Positions 53,252-64,000 of a DNA stretch of 64,000 bases are shown here, one piece after another. Positions within the stretch are counted from its first letter, which is position 1. Every line of letters begins with the position of its first letter. Position numbers and translations under genes: made by a program. This DNA comes from Clostridium niameyense (GTDB lineage: Bacteria; Bacillota; Clostridia; Clostridiales; Clostridiaceae), in contig NZ_LN849006.1 in assembly GCF_001243045.1 (NCBI RefSeq), positions 62,001 to 126,000 on the forward strand, written 5' to 3'. The notes beneath the pieces were generated by a model. It ran no database searches. It saw only the letters and a program-made list of their open reading frames with translations, and was not told the DNA's origin.

Positions 53252-54640
53252 CTACTTTCCTAAACAGAATTCAGAAAATATTTTATCTATAATATCTTCA
53301 TTTAGAGTATCTCCAGTAATTTCACCTAAGTTTTTCCAAGCATTTCTGATATCTATAGAAGCTAAGTCTATAGATAAATTACTCGATAATACCTGTACAG
53401 CTTGAGTGCAATTTTCTTTTGCCCTAATTAAAGCCTGTTGATGTCTTGCATTAGTAATTATTAAATCATTAGACTTAATTTCTCCCTTGAAAAATAACTC
53501 TTTTATGCATTCTTTTAATTTATCTAATCCTTCTTTATTTTTTACAGAAGTTTTTAATATAAACTTAGAATTAAGTTTTTGTATGAATTTGCTATATTTA
53601 TCATTCTGATCTTTCTGTAAATCACATTTATTTAACAAAACTATGTATTTTTTATCATTTATAAAATCAATAATTTCCTTATCTTCTTCATCTATATCTC
53701 TGCTTAAATCCATCATAAAAATTATTAAGTCAGCTTCATCAATTTTTTCTTTTGATTTTTCCACCCCTATTTTTTCCACTAAATCATTTGTTTCACGAAT
53801 ACCTGCTGTATCTATTATTTTAATTGGTATACCATCTATATTTATGTATTCTTCAATTACATCTCTAGTAGTTCCTGGTATTTCTGTAACAATAGCTTTA
53901 TTTTCATTTAATAGAGAATTTAATAGAGATGATTTTCCTACGTTAGGTTTACCTACTATAACCATATTTAAGCCTTCTCTTAATATTTTACCTTCTTCTG
54001 ATGTACTTATCAATTCATCTATTTTTTTTAACAAAATTCTTAATTTTCCTTCAACTTGTTCCGATGTAACTTCTTCTAAATCTTCTTCGGGATAATCTAC
54101 TGTAGCTTCTATATGAGCTATGATTTGTAATAATTCATTTCTAATTTTATTTATTTCCCTGGAAATTGTACCTCCTACTTGCTTTATAGCTGATTTCATA
54201 GATAATTCTGTTTTAGATGTTATTATATCAATAACTGCTTCTGCCTGACTTAAATCTATTCTTCCATTTAAAAAAGCCCTCTTAGTAAATTCACCTGGCT
54301 CTGCAAGCCTCGCACCTGATTTTATAACTTCTTTAAGGATTTTTCTAGCTGGAATTATGCCTCCATGACAATTTATTTCTACCGTATCCTCAGAAGTAAA
54401 ACTTCTAGGGGCTTTCATAAAACTTACTAAAACTTCATCTATTATTTCTTTACTTTCTCCTTCTATAATAAACCCATATCTCATTGAATATGGTTTTATA
54501 TCAATTAAATCTCTATTATTTTTACCTTTAAATATATTATTAACTATGCTTAAAGATTTTGTTCCTGAAACTCTTATTATGGATATTCCGCTTTCCCCTA
54601 CTGCCGTAGCTATTGCTGCTATAGTATCAAACTCTTTCAA
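53252..54640 (-). CDS. mnmE: tRNA modification GTPase MnmE (TrmE)
   Basis: A 462-residue GTPase: N-terminal folate-binding domain ([20 protein letters not shown]), the G domain from about 219 with [15 protein letters not shown] (P-loop), DTAG, and NKCD, and a C-terminal CLGK that ends the protein. Start choice: TTG 54640 gives [11 protein letters not shown], the family start, and lies 8 bases after GGAGGTGA; the ATG at 54655 overlaps that element. Partner of MnmG. Confidence 0.96.
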   Translation of the reverse strand: MKEFDTIAAIATAVGESGISIIRVSGTKSLSIVNNIFKGKNNRDLIDIKPYSMRYGFIIEGESKEIIDEVLVSFMKAPRSFTSEDTVEINCHGGIIPARKILKEVIKSGARLAEPGEFTKRAFLNGRIDLSQAEAVIDIITSKTELSMKSAIKQVGGTISREINKIRNELLQIIAHIEATVDYPEEDLEEVTSEQVEGKLRILLKKIDELISTSEEGKILREGLNMVIVGKPNVGKSSLLNSLLNENKAIVTEIPGTTRDVIEEYINIDGIPIKIIDTAGIRETNDLVEKIGVEKSKEKIDEADLIIFMMDLSRDIDEEDKEIIDFINDKKYIVLLNKCDLQKDQNDKYSKFIQKLNSKFILKTSVKNKEGLDKLKECIKELFFKGEIKSNDLIITNARHQQALIRAKENCTQAVQVLSSNLSIDLASIDIRNAWKNLGEITGDTLNEDIIDKIFSEFCLGK

Positions 54641-54666
54641 AATTTTCACCTCCATATTATAAACAA

Positions 54667-54690
54667 AAAGAAAGCCTTTAAGCTTTCTTT
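54667..54690 (-). terminator. Hairpin/attenuator at the jag stop codon
   Basis: AAAGAAAGC pairs with GCTTTCTTT (54667-54675 with 54682-54690); minus strand continues TTTTTG. The jag stop TAA lies in the loop. It lies between jag and mnmE and may partially separate their transcription. Confidence 0.7.
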
Positions 54691-55304
54691 AAATCAATTA
54701 CAACTTTTCTAAAAGGCTCATCACCTTCACTATAAGTTTCTATACAAAAATCATTTTGTAGTTCTGAATGGATTATTCTTCTTTCATAAGGATTCATTGG
54801 TTCTAATTTAACTAGTTTTCCCGTACTTTTAACTTTCTCACTTAAACGTCTTGCTAATCTTTTTAAAGTTTGTTCTCTTTTTTCTCTATAATCTTCTGTA
54901 TCTAAAACTACTCTTTTATAATCACAATCATGATCCTTATTAACTACTAAACTTACTAGATATTGAAGTGCATCTAAAGTTTCACCCCTATACCCTATTA
55001 TTATACCCATATCTTTACCACATAAATTAATTTTTATTATATCTTTTTCTTCTTTTATATCTATTTCAGCTTTTATATTCATATTATATAAAACATTCTT
55101 TAAAAAATCTCTAGCTTCTTTTATATAATCTTTCTTTAACTTTACATTAACCTTTGCAGGTCTAACCCCTATTAAGTTTAGAAATCCCTTACTACCTTCA
55201 TCTATAATATTTACTTCAATTTTTTCCCTTGATGTATTAAGTTCTCGTAAGGCATTGTCAATAGCTTCTTCTATATTCTTGCCTGTACTTTCAATAACTT
55301 TCAT
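54678..55304 (-). CDS. jag: RNA-binding protein KhpB/Jag (Jag_N-KH-R3H)
   Basis: A 208-residue protein with a Jag_N domain (residues 1-50, [21 protein letters not shown]), a KH domain with [19 protein letters not shown] (about 110-128), and an R3H domain with [15 protein letters not shown] near 167-181. Jag/KhpB binds RNA with KhpA and affects cell division/wall in Firmicutes; in B. subtilis it is encoded next to spoIIIJ (yidC), as here. Order yidC-jag-mnmE is conserved. Confidence 0.94.
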   Translation of the reverse strand: MKVIESTGKNIEEAIDNALRELNTSREKIEVNIIDEGSKGFLNLIGVRPAKVNVKLKKDYIKEARDFLKNVLYNMNIKAEIDIKEEKDIIKINLCGKDMGIIIGYRGETLDALQYLVSLVVNKDHDCDYKRVVLDTEDYREKREQTLKRLARRLSEKVKSTGKLVKLEPMNPYERRIIHSELQNDFCIETYSEGDEPFRKVVIDLKKA

Positions 55305-55321
55305 ACCTCAAAGTCACCCCC

Positions 55322-55975
55322 TTAAGCCTTAGACTTATCGTTAAATTCTGCTTTCCTCATGAAAAATGTTTGTAATATTTGTATTAAGTTATTTACTACC
55401 CAATATAAAACTAAAGCAGCTTTTAACTTCCAGCTTATTATTATCATAAATATAGACATACCTATATTCATTGATGCTGTTTGCTTTGCTTGTGCAGGGT
55501 CTGATGGAGCCATAAGAGAACCTGAATAATATGTTGTAGCACCTGATAAAATTGCCAGTAAAATATCTGGCTTAGCTAAATCTTTAATCCATAAAAAACT
55601 AATACCATTAATACCTGTTAAAGTATTAAAAACATAATATAATGCAATAAATATAGGCCATTGAAGTAATAATGGAAGACAACCTCCTAAAGGATTAACT
55701 CCCATTTCTTTATAAAGCTCCATAGTCTTTTCTTGCATCTTTTGAGGATCATTTTTATATTTTTGTTGCAACTTTTTTAATTCTGGTTGCATTTTGTTCA
55801 TCTTTAGTGAAGATTTAGTTTGTTTTATATTTAAAGGAAGTAATAAAAGTCTTATTATAGCAGTAACTAATATTATAGCTACGCCATATGAAACATTAGG
55901 ATTTGCTATTATAGACCTTACGAACCCATGTATCAAATTAAAAAATTGAACAAACGCATTATTTATGTATTGCAA
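55322..55975 (-). CDS. yidC: Membrane protein insertase YidC (SpoIIIJ/OxaA family)
   Basis: A 217-residue Oxa1-superfamily insertase with five transmembrane segments; the conserved Arg in TM (IIRLLLLPLNIKQTKSS near 42-58) and the cytosolic hairpin MQPELKKLQQKYKNDPQKMQ are seen, plus GCLPLLLQWPIFIALYYV. It has no lipobox at its N-terminus, which is the short type. TTG start at 55975, 8 bases after AGGAGG. Assists insertion and, in spores, SpoIIIA assembly. Confidence 0.94.
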   Translation of the reverse strand: MQYINNAFVQFFNLIHGFVRSIIANPNVSYGVAIILVTAIIRLLLLPLNIKQTKSSLKMNKMQPELKKLQQKYKNDPQKMQEKTMELYKEMGVNPLGGCLPLLLQWPIFIALYYVFNTLTGINGISFLWIKDLAKPDILLAILSGATTYYSGSLMAPSDPAQAKQTASMNIGMSIFMIIISWKLKAALVLYWVVNNLIQILQTFFMRKAEFNDKSKA

Positions 55976-55999
55976 ATTTTAAACCTCCTGATTAACCAT

Positions 56000-56209
56000 T
56001 TATTTAACAGGGTCATAGCCACCTTTGTTAAAAGGATGGCACCTTAATACTCTTCTTATTGCCATAAAAGTTCCCTTTAAAGCACCATACTTTTCAATTG
56101 CATCTATTGCATATTGAGAACATGTAGGGTAAAATCTACAGCTTGGTTTTTTCAATTTTGATATATATTTTCTATAAAATTTTATAATTGAAATTAAAAA
56201 TCTTTTCAA
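56000..56209 (-). CDS. yidD: Membrane protein insertion efficiency factor YidD
   Basis: A 69-residue YidD protein with [20 protein letters not shown] and [18 protein letters not shown], both diagnostic; Cys residues conserved. Basic N-terminal amphipathic helix ([20 protein letters not shown]). Overlaps rnpA by 4 bases, so they are translationally coupled. Confidence 0.95.
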   Translation of the reverse strand: MKRFLISIIKFYRKYISKLKKPSCRFYPTCSQYAIDAIEKYGALKGTFMAIRRVLRCHPFNKGGYDPVK

Positions 56210-56544
56210 TTATAAAGACCTGCCTTTTTTAATAAATTTAACATAGCCTCTTTTATTTCATCATAATTTTTATCATTAGAGCTATTTCTAGCTATAAAAA
56301 CTAAATCATAACCTTGTTTAATAGTACTATCGTCAACACTTAATCTATAACTTTCTTTAATTAGTCTTTTTATCCTATTCCTAATTACACTTTTTCCGAC
56401 TTTCTTACTTACTGATATTCCCAACCTATTTATATTATACCTATTTTTATGTATATATAAAACTAAAAGTTTATTAGAATAAGATCTGCCTCTTCTGTAA
56501 ACATTCCTAAATTCTTTATTCTTCCTTATTTTAGTTTCTTTCAT
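56206..56544 (-). CDS. rnpA: Ribonuclease P protein component
   Basis: A 112-residue basic protein, with [20 protein letters not shown] at the start and the RNR motif in [16 protein letters not shown] near 68-83. It pairs with the RNase P RNA (not in this window) to process tRNA 5' ends. AAGGAGA upstream. A small hairpin separates it from rpmH. Confidence 0.95.
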   Translation of the reverse strand: MKETKIRKNKEFRNVYRRGRSYSNKLLVLYIHKNRYNINRLGISVSKKVGKSVIRNRIKRLIKESYRLSVDDSTIKQGYDLVFIARNSSNDKNYDEIKEAMLNLLKKAGLYN

Positions 56545-56576
56545 AAAATATATTCTCCTTTATTTCTGCATCTGCA

Positions 56577-56599
56577 GAAAAAGGCCACTAAAGCGGCCC
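56577..56599 (-). terminator. Attenuator-like hairpin between rpmH and rnpA
   Basis: On the minus strand GGCCGC-TTTA-GTGGCC followed by TTTTTC (56577-56599); it begins directly after the rpmH stop. A second inverted repeat TTTCTGCA/TGCAGAAA (56563-56580) follows. Probably reduces transcription into rnpA relative to rpmH. Confidence 0.65.
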
Positions 56600-56734
56600 T
56601 TATGCTGTCAATCTTTTTCTACCTTTTCTTTTTCTTCTCTTAAGAACGTTTCTTCCAGATGGAGTACTCATTCTTTTTCTGAAACCATGTTCTTTTTTTC
56701 TTTGTTTCTTTTTAGGTTGATATGTCATAAACAT
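56600..56734 (-). CDS. rpmH: 50S ribosomal protein L34
   Basis: A 44-residue, strongly basic protein, too short for a typical ORF screen: [20 protein letters not shown] then [20 protein letters not shown], ending RLTA. The TYQPKKxxRKKxHGFRxRM and GRxVLxxRRxKGRxxLxA pattern is the L34 signature. The first ATG (56734) is 9-11 bases after GGAGGTG; an alternative start is the third residue (ATG 56728). First gene of the origin-left operon; consensus promoter at 56848-56876. Confidence 0.96.
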   Translation of the reverse strand: MFMTYQPKKKQRKKEHGFRKRMSTPSGRNVLKRRKRKGRKRLTA

Positions 56735-56847
56735 TTCTTATAACACCTCCTTTTGAGATATTAGTAACAACACCTTTATCTATTTATGTTAAAGATGATT
56801 TTCACTGTTGTGTACATTGTATACCTAATTTAAAGTTTTACTATTAA

Positions 56848-56876
56848 ATTATATATTTCTATGAGTATATTGTCAA
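56848..56876 (-). promoter_or_regulatory. Promoter of rpmH
   Basis: On the minus strand -35 TTGACA (56871-56876) and -10 TATAAT (56848-56853), both perfect, separated by 17 bp. Confidence 0.9.
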
Positions 56877-56911
56877 GAAAAGTAATTACATATAAATGTT
56901 TTTATATTTTT

Positions 56912-57240
56912 TGTGGATAATTTCTTGAATACCTATATATGATTTGATATTATTATTAAAGGACTGTTGATAACTTTACAAATTTTACACTTATCCACAC
57001 CTGTTGATAACTATGTGCATAACTTGTTCAATTATTTTTAAATTTTTCTATTTTTATTTTATTTTTTGCTGTTTTATTAACTTTATACATATTTTTGTTA
57101 TGTTAATTATTTAATTTTTTTAATGTTAATAACCCTTTTTTGCATTTTTTATTTCACAAAATTATTAACATGTGAATATTTTTTTTAACATTTGTCAAGT
57201 TAATATAGATAATGTATATAACTTGTTATTTATATGTGAT
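56912..57240. other. oriC: oriC left part: DnaA-box cluster and AT-rich region between rpmH and dnaA
   Basis: The 541-base gap 56735-57275 holds the rpmH and dnaA promoters and a DnaA-box cluster. Perfect TTATCCACA boxes lie at 56912-56920 (minus orientation) and 56991-56999 (plus). One-mismatch boxes lie at 56965-56973, 57002-57010 and 57014-57022. An extremely AT-rich stretch (about 57023-57240) follows. This corresponds to the upstream DnaA-binding half of a Bacillus-type bipartite origin and also places dnaA under DnaA control. Confidence 0.88.
57192..57220 (+). promoter_or_regulatory. Probable dnaA promoter
   Basis: -35 TTGTCA (57192-57197) and -10 TATATA (57215-57220) with 17-bp spacing; 56 bases before the dnaA start. 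Confidence 0.6.
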
Positions 57241-57275
57241 TATCTAAGTTTTTATCAAGACTGGAGGATTAAAAT

Positions 57276-58625
57276 ATGGATACTCACCTTAAGGAAATTT
57301 GGGAAAAAACAATAAATATAATAAAAGGCGAACTTACAGAAGTAAGTTTTAATACTTGGATTAAAAGTATAACTCCTATTTCTATAGAAAATAATATATT
57401 GAAATTAGGGGTTCCAAACGATTTTACTAGAGGTATATTAGATAGCAGATACAAAGATCTTATAGTAAATGCTTTAAAATTAATAACCTCAAAAAAATTT
57501 AATATAGATTTTATTATTATATCAGAAAAAGCTTTAGATAACATTGATACAAAAGATATACATAATTCACGTAAGAACATATTAGTTAATGATGAAATGT
57601 CTACTATGCTAAACCCAAAATATACCTTTGATTCTTTCGTTATAGGTAATAGTAATAGATTTGCTCATGCTGCATCTCTTGCAGTAGCTGAATCTCCAGC
57701 CAAAGCTTATAATCCTTTATTTATATATGGTGGAGTAGGTCTTGGTAAAACACATTTAATGCATGCTATAGGTCATTATATATTAGAACATAATCCTCAA
57801 TCTAAGGTTGTTTACGTTTCATCTGAAAAATTTACTAATGAATTGATAAATTCTATAAAAGATGATAAAAACGTTGAATTTAGAAACAAATATAGAAATG
57901 TTGATATATTACTAATAGATGATATTCAATTTATAGCTGGAAAAGAAAGAACTCAGGAAGAATTTTTCCATACATTTAATGCATTATATGAAGCCAATAA
58001 ACAAATTATACTATCAAGTGATCGTCCACCTAAGGAGATTCCTACCCTAGAAGATAGACTAAGATCAAGATTCGAGTGGGGACTTATTGCTGATATACAA
58101 GCCCCAGATTTTGAAACAAGAATGGCCATATTAAAGAAGAAAGCAGATGTAGAAAATCTTAATATACCTAATGAAGTCATGGTTTATATAGCAACTAAAA
58201 TAAAATCTAATATTCGTGAACTTGAAGGTGCTTTAATAAGAATAGTAGCCTTCTCTTCATTAACTAATAAAGAAATAAGTGTGGAATTAGCTTCAGAAGC
58301 ATTAAAAGACATAATTTCAAACAAGCAAACAAAGCAAGTTACTATAGAAATCATTCAAGAAATAGTAGCTAATTATTATAACTTAAAAATAGAAGAGCTT
58401 AAATCTGCACGAAGAACCAGAAACATAGCGTTCCCGCGTCAAATTGCTATGTACTTATCTAGAAAATTAACAGATATGTCACTTCCAAAAATAGGAGAAG
58501 AATTTGGAGGTCGTGATCATACTACTGTAATTCATGCTTATGAAAAAATATCAACTAATTTAAAAAAAGACGAAAGTTTACAAAATGCAATTAAAGAATT
58601 GAAAAAAAGGATTGAACAAAACTAG
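57276..58625 (+). CDS. dnaA: Chromosomal replication initiator protein DnaA
   Basis: A 449-residue AAA+ initiator. Domain I (1-80), short domain II linker (about 88-110), AAA+ domain III with Walker [14 protein letters not shown] near 151-163 and [20 protein letters not shown] near 211-230, and domain IV with the signature [15 protein letters not shown] near 410-424. It opens oriC and loads the helicase through DnaD/DnaI. GGAGG upstream of ATG. Flanked on both sides by DnaA boxes. Confidence 0.98.
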   Translation: MDTHLKEIWEKTINIIKGELTEVSFNTWIKSITPISIENNILKLGVPNDFTRGILDSRYKDLIVNALKLITSKKFNIDFIIISEKALDNIDTKDIHNSRKNILVNDEMSTMLNPKYTFDSFVIGNSNRFAHAASLAVAESPAKAYNPLFIYGGVGLGKTHLMHAIGHYILEHNPQSKVVYVSSEKFTNELINSIKDDKNVEFRNKYRNVDILLIDDIQFIAGKERTQEEFFHTFNALYEANKQIILSSDRPPKEIPTLEDRLRSRFEWGLIADIQAPDFETRMAILKKKADVENLNIPNEVMVYIATKIKSNIRELEGALIRIVAFSSLTNKEISVELASEALKDIISNKQTKQVTIEIIQEIVANYYNLKIEELKSARRTRNIAFPRQIAMYLSRKLTDMSLPKIGEEFGGRDHTTVIHAYEKISTNLKKDESLQNAIKELKKRIEQN

Positions 58626-58661
58626 TTATTTACATATGTTTATAATATACTATTGATTATA

Positions 58662-58885
58662 TGTTGATAAAATAAAATTATTTAAATTATTGTTTTTTAT
58701 GTGGATAAGATTTTTACTTTTGCTTAACTTATCCACAATTATTTTTATACAACAAAATCAATGATATCAATGGTTTCAAGAGTTATTAACATATTAACAG
58801 CCCCTACTACTATTACTACTAGATGATAATTATCTATATCTAACCTATAAAAACCGTTTATCTGTGTATAAAGGAGGATATTTTT
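58662..58885. other. oriC: oriC right part: DnaA boxes and DnaA-trio unwinding element between dnaA and dnaN
   Basis: DnaA boxes: TGTTGATAA 58662-58670, perfect TGTGGATAA 58700-58708, perfect TTATCCACA 58729-58737, then weak TTATTAACA (58783-58791) and ATATTAACA (58791-58799). Directly after these come GCCCC (58800-58804) and six trinucleotides CTA CTA CTA TTA CTA CTA (58804-58821), the DnaA-trio element seen at the B. subtilis unwinding site. AT-rich DNA follows to dnaN. This is the likely site of initial strand opening. Confidence 0.85.
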
Positions 58886-59989
58886 ATGAGAATTAAATGT
58901 GAAAAAAACAAATTACAAGAAGGTATATTTATAGTACAAAAAGCAGTAACTGGTAAATCCACTTTACCAATACTATCAGGAATATTAATAAATACTCATA
59001 ATAACGAATTAATTTTAACTGGTTCTGATATGGATCTTAGTATAGAAACTAAAGTAGAAGCAAACATAGAAGAAGAAGGAACTATTGTATTGGATGCAAA
59101 ACTTTTTGGAGAAATAATAAGAAAACTTCCTAATGACACAATAGAAATTAATACTTTAGAAAATAATTTAATAGAAATTATTTGCCAAAAGTCTAGATTT
59201 ACCCTTATTTATATGAACTCTGATGAATTTCCAAATCCACCAATCATAAATGAAAATATGATATTTTCAATAACTGAAAAAACTTTAAAAAATATGATAA
59301 AAGGCACAATTTTTGCAACAGCCCAAGATGAAACTAGACCTATATTAACAGGAGTATTGTTTCAAATAAGGGAAAAAGTTTTGAATTTAGTAGCTTTAGA
59401 TGGATATAGATTGGCTTTAAAAAATGAATATGTAGATACAGATACTACTATAAACGCTGTTATTCCAGGTAAAACCCTAAATGAAGTTTCGAAAATTTTA
59501 GAAGACATAGAGGAAAATGTAAATATAACATTTACTCCTAATCATATATTATTTAGCATTGGAAAAACAAAAATAATATCTAGATTATTAGATGGAGAAT
59601 TTATAAGTTATAGTTCTATAATTCCTGAGGAATTTAACTTAGAGGTAATTGCTAAAAAATTAGAACTTTTAAATTCTATAGAAAGAGCATCTCTTATGGC
59701 TAAGGAAGGAAATACTAATTTAGTTAAGTTTGATATATCAAATGATAAAATGATAATTACTTCAAATTCTCAATTAGGAAAAGTGAGAGAAGAACTAAAT
59801 ATAACTTTGCAAGGACAAGAACTTCAAATTGCATTTAACTCTAAATATCTATTAGATGTTTTGAAAATTATGGAGGAAGAAGAAGTGGTTTTACAATTTT
59901 CAAGTAGTATAAGTCCATGTGTTATAAAAAATAAAGATTTAGATAATTGTACTTATCTTGTATTACCAGTAAGAGTTTCAAATAATTAA
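58886..59989 (+). CDS. dnaN: DNA polymerase III subunit beta (sliding clamp)
   Basis: A 367-residue clamp with three similar domains: residues about 1-120, 130-245 (ATAQDETRPILTGVLFQI) and 247-367, ending CTYLVLPVRV. It encircles DNA and tethers polymerase and other factors. AAAGGAGG upstream of ATG. The preceding 260-base gap is part of oriC. Likely transcribed with the downstream S4 gene. Confidence 0.97.
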   Translation: MRIKCEKNKLQEGIFIVQKAVTGKSTLPILSGILINTHNNELILTGSDMDLSIETKVEANIEEEGTIVLDAKLFGEIIRKLPNDTIEINTLENNLIEIICQKSRFTLIYMNSDEFPNPPIINENMIFSITEKTLKNMIKGTIFATAQDETRPILTGVLFQIREKVLNLVALDGYRLALKNEYVDTDTTINAVIPGKTLNEVSKILEDIEENVNITFTPNHILFSIGKTKIISRLLDGEFISYSSIIPEEFNLEVIAKKLELLNSIERASLMAKEGNTNLVKFDISNDKMIITSNSQLGKVREELNITLQGQELQIAFNSKYLLDVLKIMEEEEVVLQFSSSISPCVIKNKDLDNCTYLVLPVRVSNN

Positions 59990-60005
59990 AGAGAGGTTTT
60001 AATAA

Positions 60006-60212
60006 ATGGAAGAAATAAAAATAGAATCAGAAGTAATAAAATTAGATTCTTTCCTAAAATGGTCAGGAGTAGCTTGTTTAGGTTCTGAGGCAAAATTTTA
60101 TATAAAAAATGGTGAAATAAAAGTAAATGGTGAAGTTGAATTAAGAAGAGGAAGAAAACTTAAAGTTGGAGATATAGTTGAATTTAATAATGAACAATAC
60201 AAAATAGTATAA
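60006..60212 (+). CDS. yaaA: S4-domain RNA-binding protein YaaA
   Basis: A 68-residue S4-like domain (LDSFLKWSGVACLGSEAKFYI... GEVELRRGRKLKVGDIVEF). In B. subtilis YaaA binds the ribosome or its RNA and assists large-subunit assembly. It lies between dnaN and recF, as in most Firmicutes, 16 bases after dnaN. Confidence 0.93.
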   Translation: MEEIKIESEVIKLDSFLKWSGVACLGSEAKFYIKNGEIKVNGEVELRRGRKLKVGDIVEFNNEQYKIV

Positions 60213-60233
60213 ATAAAATATATCCTAAAAAAA

Positions 60234-60261
60234 TTGTTAGTAAATAATATTATGGTATAAT
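60234..60261 (+). promoter_or_regulatory. Possible recF promoter
   Basis: TTGTTA (60234-60239) and TATAAT (60256-60261) are 16 bp apart, just before recF. Confidence 0.45.
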
Positions 60262-60278
60262 TGATTTAGGTGTTTGTA

Positions 60279-61370
60279 ATGCATATTAAAAATTTATGTT
60301 TAAGAAATTTTAGAAGTTATAAAAATATATATTTAGAATTAAATCCAAATACTAATGTATTCATAGGGGAAAATGCTCAAGGTAAAACTAATATACTAGA
60401 AAGTATATACTACTGTAGCGTAGGAAAATCTCATAGAACTAATAAAGATAAGGAACTTATAAATTGGGATAGTAATGAATCTTATGTAAAATTAGGAATT
60501 GCTCGAAAAAGATTAGATAAAAATATAGAAATTAAGGTGTTAAAAAACGGAAAAAAATTAATTACTGTAAATAGTATAAAATTAAAAAAAATATCTGAAC
60601 TTATGGGTAACCTAAATGTAGTTATGTTTTCCCCAGATGATTTAAGAATAATAAAAGAATCCCCATCAAATAGAAGAAAGTTTTTAGATATAGAGCTTTG
60701 CAAAATAAATAATATTTATTATCATTCTTTAGTTCAATATAATAAAATTTTAAATGAGAGAAACTATCTTTTAAAAAGAATAGATAATAAAAATATTCTC
60801 ATGCTTGATGTTTATGATAAGCAGCTTTCTAAATATGGGGCTTTTATAGTAAAAACGAGAAAAAAGTATTTGGATAAATTAAATTTTATTGGTAAAAATA
60901 TACATAAGGGTATAACTAATGAATCAGAAGTAATAAATTTTAAATATTTGTGTAATGTAGAGGATATTAATTTAGCAGAAGATGAACTTCTTAGTAAATT
61001 AGCAAAAAATAGAAAGAAAGATATTGAAAGATTTACTACAAATATAGGGCCTCATAGAGATGATTTTTTTGTAACTATAAATGATATAGATACTAGAACT
61101 TTTGGATCTCAAGGTCAGCAGAGAACTTCTGTTTTAACTTTAAAATTTGCTTCATTAGAGATTATAAAAGAAACTATAGGAGAATATCCTGTACTTTTAT
61201 TAGACGATGTATTATCGGAACTGGATTCAAATAGACAAAAATATGTATTAAATTCTATAAAAAACATACAAACTATAATAACTTGTACGGGTATGGAAGA
61301 AATAGAAAAATATATTAATAAAGATTCACAAGTGTATTTAGTTACAAAAGGAAATATAAAAAGAGTGTAA
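60279..61370 (+). CDS. recF: DNA replication and repair protein RecF
   Basis: A 363-residue SMC-like ATPase. Walker A FIGENAQGKTNILESIYY near 28-45, the ABC signature FGSQGQQRTSVLTLKFA near 272-288, and Walker B PVLLLDDVLSELDSNRQ near 301-317. It helps load RecA at gaps in single-stranded DNA. Start choice: ATG 60279 is 6 bases after AGGTG, while the GTG at 60270 overlaps it. Confidence 0.96.
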   Translation: MHIKNLCLRNFRSYKNIYLELNPNTNVFIGENAQGKTNILESIYYCSVGKSHRTNKDKELINWDSNESYVKLGIARKRLDKNIEIKVLKNGKKLITVNSIKLKKISELMGNLNVVMFSPDDLRIIKESPSNRRKFLDIELCKINNIYYHSLVQYNKILNERNYLLKRIDNKNILMLDVYDKQLSKYGAFIVKTRKKYLDKLNFIGKNIHKGITNESEVINFKYLCNVEDINLAEDELLSKLAKNRKKDIERFTTNIGPHRDDFFVTINDIDTRTFGSQGQQRTSVLTLKFASLEIIKETIGEYPVLLLDDVLSELDSNRQKYVLNSIKNIQTIITCTGMEEIEKYINKDSQVYLVTKGNIKRV

Positions 61371-61389
61371 TTTTGAAAGGAGATTAATT

Positions 61390-63581
<2,192 letters not shown>

Positions 63582-63589
63582 TATTGTAA

Positions 63590-64000
<411 letters not shown>

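Noticed and set aside
53785..53800. TGTTTCACGAATACC in mnmE as a third parS
   Set aside because: Only the left half matches; the right half of the palindrome is absent. A similar half-site lies in rplI near 36360, and such half-sites are expected by chance.

Overview
The window is about 64 kb of AT-rich DNA from a Gram-positive, anaerobic, spore-forming Firmicute, almost certainly Clostridium sensu stricto. The closest overall resemblance is to the C. botulinum group I / C. sporogenes lineage, but the species call is inference. Support comes from strong AGGAGG ribosome-binding sites, many TTG and GTG starts, spore-related genes (yyaC, ytvI-like, jag, soj/parB), a FabK/FabT type II fatty-acid operon, an anaerobic double-cubane reductase, and the gene order rnpA-rpmH-oriC-dnaA-dnaN-recF-gyrB-gyrA. 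It contains the chromosomal replication origin. Genes left of about 56.7 kb mostly run leftward; those right of it run rightward.

Layout. 1-9.4 kb is an accessory segment: a truncated radical-SAM gene, an SSS symporter, a GT4 glycosyltransferase, a PHP phosphoesterase, a dUTPase-like protein with altered metal ligands, a small DMT transporter, two LysR regulators, an intracellular-looking subtilase and a 2-hydroxyacid dehydrogenase. 9.5-20.4 kb is one leftward fatty-acid synthesis operon (nitronate monooxygenase-like gene, fabT, fabH, acpP, fabK, fabD, fabG, fabF, accB, fabZ, accC, accD, accA). A consensus promoter and two FabT boxes precede it, and a terminator overlaps the accA stop. 20.5-22.5 kb holds a DnaD/DnaI-like helicase-loading pair. 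22.6-23.6 kb is an array of 11 tRNA genes made of three tandem Glu-Val-Asp(-Thr) units.

23.7-32.9 kb carries ppsR, an HI0933 flavoprotein, an acyl-ACP thioesterase, a DUF1858 protein, purA, a COG2509 flavoprotein, a DUF3006 protein, phosphoglucomutase and hsp20. purA and the COG2509 gene share an identical PurBox-like operator and promoter geometry. 33-41 kb is a replication/ribosome block (dnaB, lonB, rplI, gdpP, a YybS-like gene, mazG-like, rpsR, ssb, rpsF) with an S6:S18-type leader. 41.3-47.9 kb is mixed (double-cubane reductase, DUF951, MscS, DUF3343, cysteine desulfurase-like, YtvI-like, yyaC, ykuS, DUF4446).

47.9-56.7 kb is the conserved origin-left cluster (parB, soj, noc-like parB, rsmG, mnmG, mnmE, jag, yidC, yidD, rnpA, rpmH) with two perfect parS sites. 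56.7-58.9 kb holds a bipartite oriC around dnaA: DnaA-box clusters on both sides and, before dnaN, a DnaA-trio unwinding element. dnaN, an S4 protein, recF, remB, gyrB and the start of gyrA follow.

Most of the window is core chromosome. I see no insertion sequence, prophage or CRISPR array and no clear defence island. The observations most worth a second look are regulatory or structural: parS embedded in a terminator palindrome; a Noc-type ParB paralogue that lacks the usual N-terminal membrane helix, together with two candidate Noc-binding sequences; the shared purA/COG2509 operator; two hairpins that bury ribosome-binding sites; and the triplicated tRNA array with one unit missing tRNA-Thr.
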